Positions 59,812 to 64,000 of a stretch of DNA of 64,000 bases are shown here, in pieces (the first letter of the stretch is position 1; every line of letters starts with the position of its first letter). Made by a program: the position numbers and the translations under genes. The stretch lies in NCBI RefSeq assembly GCF_964275005.1, contig NC_092694.1, forward strand, positions 33,430,967-33,494,966, read 5' to 3'. Origin of the DNA: Diadema setosum. Lineage: Eukaryota > Echinodermata > Echinoidea > Diadematoida > Diadematidae. Under the pieces are notes generated by a model. The model was not told the origin of the DNA and ran no database searches. It saw nothing but the letters and a program-made list of their open reading frames with translations.

Positions 59812-61394
59812 GGGTGGATAGGTATATAGGTATATAGATAGATAGATAGATAGATAAGTATATAGATAGATATATAGGTATGATACACACATACATACAT
59901 ACATACATACATAGAGAGGAAGTGTGTGTACCAGCTCCTGAAGTGATATGAAGATTATTATGTAGGCGTACCCACGCAGAATGTCATGGAACTATGCAAT
60001 ACAAATGCATATTGACTTGTGTTGAGTCATGATACCCTCAACAGGACAGATAATGTGACCAAAGTTATAATTATATTGATATTAGCCATTGATTTTGTAA
60101 TATTTTCAAACTATTTTTCTTTAGATTACTTGGATACTTGTTACTAATATGATTTACAACATACATTGCAGGGAAATATGCAAGTTATGCTCATTCTAAG
60201 GGAGGTTGATACATTCAAGTGTATTTTGTAAATGATTATTAGTGGTTGACAGAAGATGTCACTGACAGAATATTTTGCCAGGAAATGTTTTGTGGGCGTA
60301 TCAAAGTAGTCTGGAGAAAAATAGTAGAAAACTTTATAAAAATTATGTATAGTACACATTTTAGACATTCTTTTGACCGCATAGATAAGTGGTGATCAGC
60401 AAGGGTATTTTGAACCAATACGAGCTAATATGCCTTTTCATTGCAGAGGTCCCTTTAACAATGTTTAAGACATAATGTTTAATTCGAGTGGAATATTCTT
60501 ATGGGTAAAATCTGTGTACGGAAGCTCTCAATGAATTGTAGTGTATTTGCGCGATATGAGATGACTGCTATACAAGTGTATATGCACACACCTACATCGT
60601 GGGAGCATTTCAAGCGTTTTGTCAGATATTTTTATTGACAAAGTGTTATAAGCTACTAAAATCCTTGCATCTGCTTGGCTGAGAGGAAAATTTTGTTCGA
60701 AAAATTTGTCGGACAAAACGCTTCATGGAATGTCCCCACCCCCACATACTGCGAAATAATCCTCAACTCGCATAGCTGTATCACGTGACTGCTACATAAA
60801 GTGCTAAGTGCAAATTATGATAAAGTGGCGTACATTCAGTATGGTTGCTCGAGTCATCCCTACTTTGCAGACGTCAGAATCCATTCCATGCACACAGACA
60901 AATACACACACATACACACACATACACACACACACACACACACAACACACACACACACACACACCCATGTCCATCCATTCATGTGGTACTGAGTATTCAA
61001 ATTATAAATATATCCCACTATAACTTACGAAGATTTTGTGCTTGCCAAAGAGCTTGAAGTACATCATTTTCCTCTTCGACACGTCCGCCAACATCTCCTC
61101 AGTCTTGGGTAGACTGATCAGCCCCTTGAAAACCCGGGTGGCCAGTCTTGCTTGCAACTCGTAGACCGGAGGCTGCGGCCCAAAGGCGATGACGTTGCCG
61201 ATCAGGCCGATGGTGTGGTGGGCGAGACGAGGCGGAAAAATGTGCCAGTAAAGCTCCATGTTCTCATCGTCGTCTGCGTAGAGAGAGATAAAGGACGATC
61301 TTTCTCCTTTACATTATGTATATGAAGAGCTTGCTTCCAAAAGGCGCTAAATCCGTTCAGAATGATAGATCTACCATCTTTTGGAATATATATA

Positions 61395-61447
<53 letters not shown>

Positions 61448-63411
61448 CGTGTGTGTATTTGTGTGTGTATGTATTCATGATATAATCACCAACCTCGCCA
61501 AGGTCAAATCGAAAGGGAACAGGAAATATTCTTCGACCTACGCACTTGTAACTTAACATGTTGTAGCCATCCATTGTAGATATTTTTTTTTTCTTTGACA
61601 ACGCCAATTGATCGACATGGTGGGAGGTTGACTTAGCCGAGATTGCAGTGAAATTTGACATAAACGAACTCAGATATATTTATAATCATACCATTAACGA
61701 TGAATTTCTCCAAGAACGGGAATTTGACTTCAAACCCGGTTGCAAAGACAACAGCATCGACGTTGTCGACTTCGGAACCATCCGTGAAAACGACACCGGT
61801 CTCTGTAAACCGTGCCACGTTTGGTTTGGCCTTGAGAGCATCGCACCATATGCGAACCTGAAATTAGACACAGAAAAAGGGGAGATTCGTGCACATGAAA
61901 CGGAAATGTACCAACCACGCCCACAGAAGGCTGCTCTGCGCATATTAGACGGTCGCCGATTCTATTCTACTGGCAGCACCAGACCTGCAGGGTTATTCAA
62001 TAGGAAAAACACGTAATTCACGATATTGTCTCTTCCTTTGGAGGGGACTTGTCATCTTTTGTATCGTTAGCGTGTTTTAGCTGGCATTCAGTCCAGCTGA
62101 CTTCCAATTATTGTGACTATGGCTCGATATTGAAAAAAAAATGTCACTGTATTATATAATATTTGACTGTTCACTAGAAGACCTTCTTAACAGGTATGGT
62201 TCAATCAGTGACCTTCGTCATACTTTTCTTTTACATGTATGTGTGTATTTCAACCCTCCGTTCAAGATCGTCTTAGAGCAAAAGCAGAAAACCAAACAAA
62301 AAAGTAAATTGCCCTGACATTTCTTTCTTGAATACAAGAGCCAGATGACCTTGCAATGACGTACGTGAGTTGCGGGTAGGATTTTCATTTTGATCATTAT
62401 CATTATTATTACCCTTATTGTTTCTACTGATGAATGAAAACCGGCACGCCCATCGAAGCTTAAGAATGTCTTCGTGACAATTTGCTTTTTCGGCCGGTAT
62501 CTGGCAAATAATGTGAGCTTTCTGCTGACACTGTGCCAAGTCTAATTTAAAAAAAAAAAAAAAAAAAAAAAGATTACATGGGAGGGCGGAGGGCTATTAT
62601 TTTTTCAAAGAAATTATCATTTCTGTTTCTCATCTCCACAGTCTTTGTTAGCTGCCATACTACTCGCAAAACGATTCGTACTTTAGCCCCGCCCATTAAG
62701 GACCACATTTTGCACAAACAAGATGTCAATAGCAATGGTAAAGACAATATGACACATTCTTTATTTCATAAAAGTGCCGTTTCCTGTTGTAAGAGTTTGA
62801 GACATACGAGTGCAAGCGAGTTTGCTGGTTTCATTTGTCCATCTGAGAGAATGCCTGGGTGGCCAATAATTATATAGCTGCACTAACTGGTCTTCCTTGG
62901 GGCTCAGGTTGTACGCGAGGCCTGACCGCTTCACCGGGTCATGCACCCTGTACTTATGGATTAACGAACGAAGAGTTTTTTTTCTTCTTCTTCTTCTTTT
63001 TTTCGTGCGAGATGAGTAGTGACTCTATCACACTAGGGACCTCGGTTTTATATCTTATCCGAGGGATAGAATGGCAAATAGGGCGCCAAGATCAGCTGCG
63101 ATCAGTAATGCGTAAAAAAAAAAAAAATAAAAGCATGAAAAAAAAAATAACACGGAAGAGCAAAAGCGGGTCAGCTTTACCCCTATCTCGTCGTTGATCA
63201 TGACGTTTGTCGACTGGAAGAGCGGTCTCTCCGACTGCAGTCCGAGGCTCTTGAAGTTCAGTCTCTGTCGGAGCACTGTCCCAATGATCATTCGGCGGAC
63301 ACTCACAGGCAGCAGCCCCCAGACGCGGCGGGTCAGGAAGGCGTCGATCGGGGTGCTTCCTGGACCCTGGCGCGGAAATACCCATGTACCACCCCTCATA
63401 GCCAGGAATGT
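59366..63411 (-). CDS. Flavin-containing monooxygenase, 3' four exons (partial)
   Basis: Exons 63411-63181, 61857-61692, 61273-61029 and 59701-59366 join in phases 0, 1 and 0 to 325 residues plus stop, about the C-terminal three fifths of a ~530-residue FMO. Known role: FAD- and NADPH-dependent oxygenation of soft nucleophiles (N, S) at the endoplasmic reticulum. Seen: MRGGTWVF; VNDEL-like INDEIG; TETGVVFTDGS; VVFATGF (the FATGY signature, here with F); LYWHIFPP; ELQARLATRVFKGL; IPYMDMLAEKVG; YLFGPCYPMYYRLVGP; and a C-terminal hydrophobic anchor (MLLGFLFVCSLLFWLY). The FAD-binding GxGxxG part lies upstream of 63411, mostly or wholly beyond the window. The subtype cannot be told. Confidence 0.85.
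59784..59912. repeat. Compound GATA/GGTA/CATA microsatellite
   Basis: TAGA units, then TATAGG/TAGA mixtures, then CATA units. It lies just upstream (in gene orientation) of the last FMO exon, about 80 bases from its acceptor. Confidence 0.95.
60120..60460. repeat. Dispersed repeat, relative of 31.39-31.78 kb
   Basis: Diverged matches to the copy in intron 4 of the MAM gene, including GATTTACAACATAC, GATGTCACTGACAG and CAAAGTAGTCTGGAG. It is intronic in the FMO gene. Confidence 0.4.
60904..60965. repeat. (CA)n microsatellite
   Basis: CA repeat with CATA and CAA interruptions. Confidence 0.9.
61029..61273 (-). CDS. FMO internal exon
   Basis: The acceptor is CTCTACGCAG and the donor ATCTTC|GTAAGT; phase 1 in, 0 out. 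ENMELYWHIFPPRL followed by GLIGNVIAFGP, then ELQARLATRVFKGL, is the conserved FMO block after the FATGY motif. Confidence 0.85.
61386..61444. repeat. (AT)n microsatellite
   Basis: About 58 bases of AT repeat with one phase shift, passing into a GT-rich tail. Confidence 0.95.
61692..61857 (-). CDS. FMO internal exon with FATGY-type motif
   Basis: The acceptor is GTCTAATTTCAG and the donor AATG|GTATGA; phase 0 in, 1 out. NVARFTETGVVFTDGS and VDAVVFATGFEVKFPFLE are near-textbook FMO sequence; the motif's last residue is F where Y is usual. Confidence 0.88.
61858..63180. other. FMO intron sequence
   Basis: No exon seen. It contains a poly-A run near 62548-62570, CTT and T runs near 62980-63005 and an AT-rich remainder. 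Confidence 0.55.
63181..63411 (-). CDS. FMO internal exon, first visible
   Basis: The acceptor is CTCCTTGCAG and the donor ATAGGG|GTAAAG; 77 codons, phase 0 both ends. TFLAMRGGTWVFPRQ corresponds to the FMO STRRGAWV region and MINDEIG to VNDELP. The next upstream exon should end in the NADPH-binding region and is not seen before the window edge. Confidence 0.82.
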
Positions 63412-64000
63412 CTGCAAGGAGCGAGTGGATATAGACTGTTGGTGACTAGACACAAATACGCACTCATTTACAAACGGAAGTAAGCCTAACTTTGTCTCGC
63501 ACCCAGACTTAAGCCCCGTTTTAACAGAGCCTTTCAAACTAAAGTTACCGCGATAACATCCGTGTGACGTCCGGAAAATCTCTCCTTTTTTTCTTCTTCT
63601 TTTTTTTTTCTTTTACCCAGCATGCCTGTCAAAACAATCCCCGCAAAATGTTGGACGTTGTCGCGGTAACAAATTCTGCCCTGGCCAGGCTACGGTAACT
63701 ACCCCGACATTATACCCTGACATCACCACAACATTATCCCGACAACCTTTCTACTAGAAGGCACTAGCGCTAACATTCCTTTGATACACTAAACACGCAT
63801 GTGCGACATTGCAGACAGAGAGAGATTGACACGTCACGCGCCTATCACTTGCATGGATCGTAGCCATGCACTGATCTCTATGTAGTTCAGATTGGTGATT
63901 GTAACCACGTTTTTGTTTGTTTGTTTGTTTGTTTGTTTTTGTTTATGATACAGACATGATTGCTTACCTATATACAGTAGATGCGCACAATCTAGCAAAA
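63412..64000. other. Right edge, FMO intron
   Basis: No further FMO exon recognised on the minus strand. It contains a CTT/T-rich run near 63582-63612 and a GTTT microsatellite at about 63913-63945. Confidence 0.5.

Noticed and set aside
59713-59912. Ile/Tyr/Ser-rich minus-strand frames
   Set aside because: All three frames are translations of the GATA/CATA microsatellite.

Overview
This is AT-rich, repeat-rich animal DNA with split genes, long introns, many microsatellites, tRNA-derived SINEs, small inverted-repeat elements and a Gmr1-type LTR retrotransposon. That retrotransposon clade, together with the MAM-domain receptor gene and the kinds of dispersed repeat, points to a marine deuterostome invertebrate, most likely an echinoderm. 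The species cannot be fixed from the sequence alone.

Three host genes can be assembled from exons whose splice sites and reading phases agree. (1) On the + strand, about 21.93-26.61 kb, are the last four exons of a type I membrane protein. They encode a Thr/Ser/Pro-rich stalk, a transmembrane helix and a cytoplasmic tail of about 270 residues rich in tyrosine motifs (three YxN motifs and an ITIM-like VLYQSI). Its N-terminal exons were not found. (2) On the - strand, from 53.0 down to 30.4 kb, is an apparently complete five-exon gene for a 364-residue receptor-like protein: signal peptide, one MAM domain, Thr/Ser stalk, transmembrane helix, and a basic/proline/tyrosine tail. (3) On the - strand, from 63.4 down to 59.4 kb, are the last four exons of a flavin-containing monooxygenase; its FAD-binding N-terminal part lies beyond the right edge. 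Genes 1 and 2 converge tail to tail with 3.8 kb between their stop codons.

The second intron of the MAM gene (17.3 kb) is a nest of mobile DNA. It holds a 3.6-kb foldback element with arms of tandem repeats, a TA-flanked inverted-repeat element, a whole-looking 8.9-kb Gmr1-clade Ty3/gypsy retrotransposon inserted at the very end of that element, and a TTAA-flanked inverted-repeat element. The retrotransposon has one long gag-pol frame with integrase ahead of reverse transcriptase, the hallmark of the Gmr1 clade. Its two LTRs are almost identical, so the insertion is recent.

The left 20 kb holds no gene I can support. It contains microsatellites, a 100-nt hairpin, a 2-kb inverted-repeat element flanked by TTA, a palindrome-rich element at 17.4-17.9 kb and parts of dispersed repeats. 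The 53-59 kb interval is also non-genic and holds a SINE, LINE-tail-like repeats and an unusual element at 58.0-58.6 kb with perfect 32-bp ends and an internal hairpin. Exon calls rest on splice consensus, phase and family resemblance read by eye; no transcript or database search was available.
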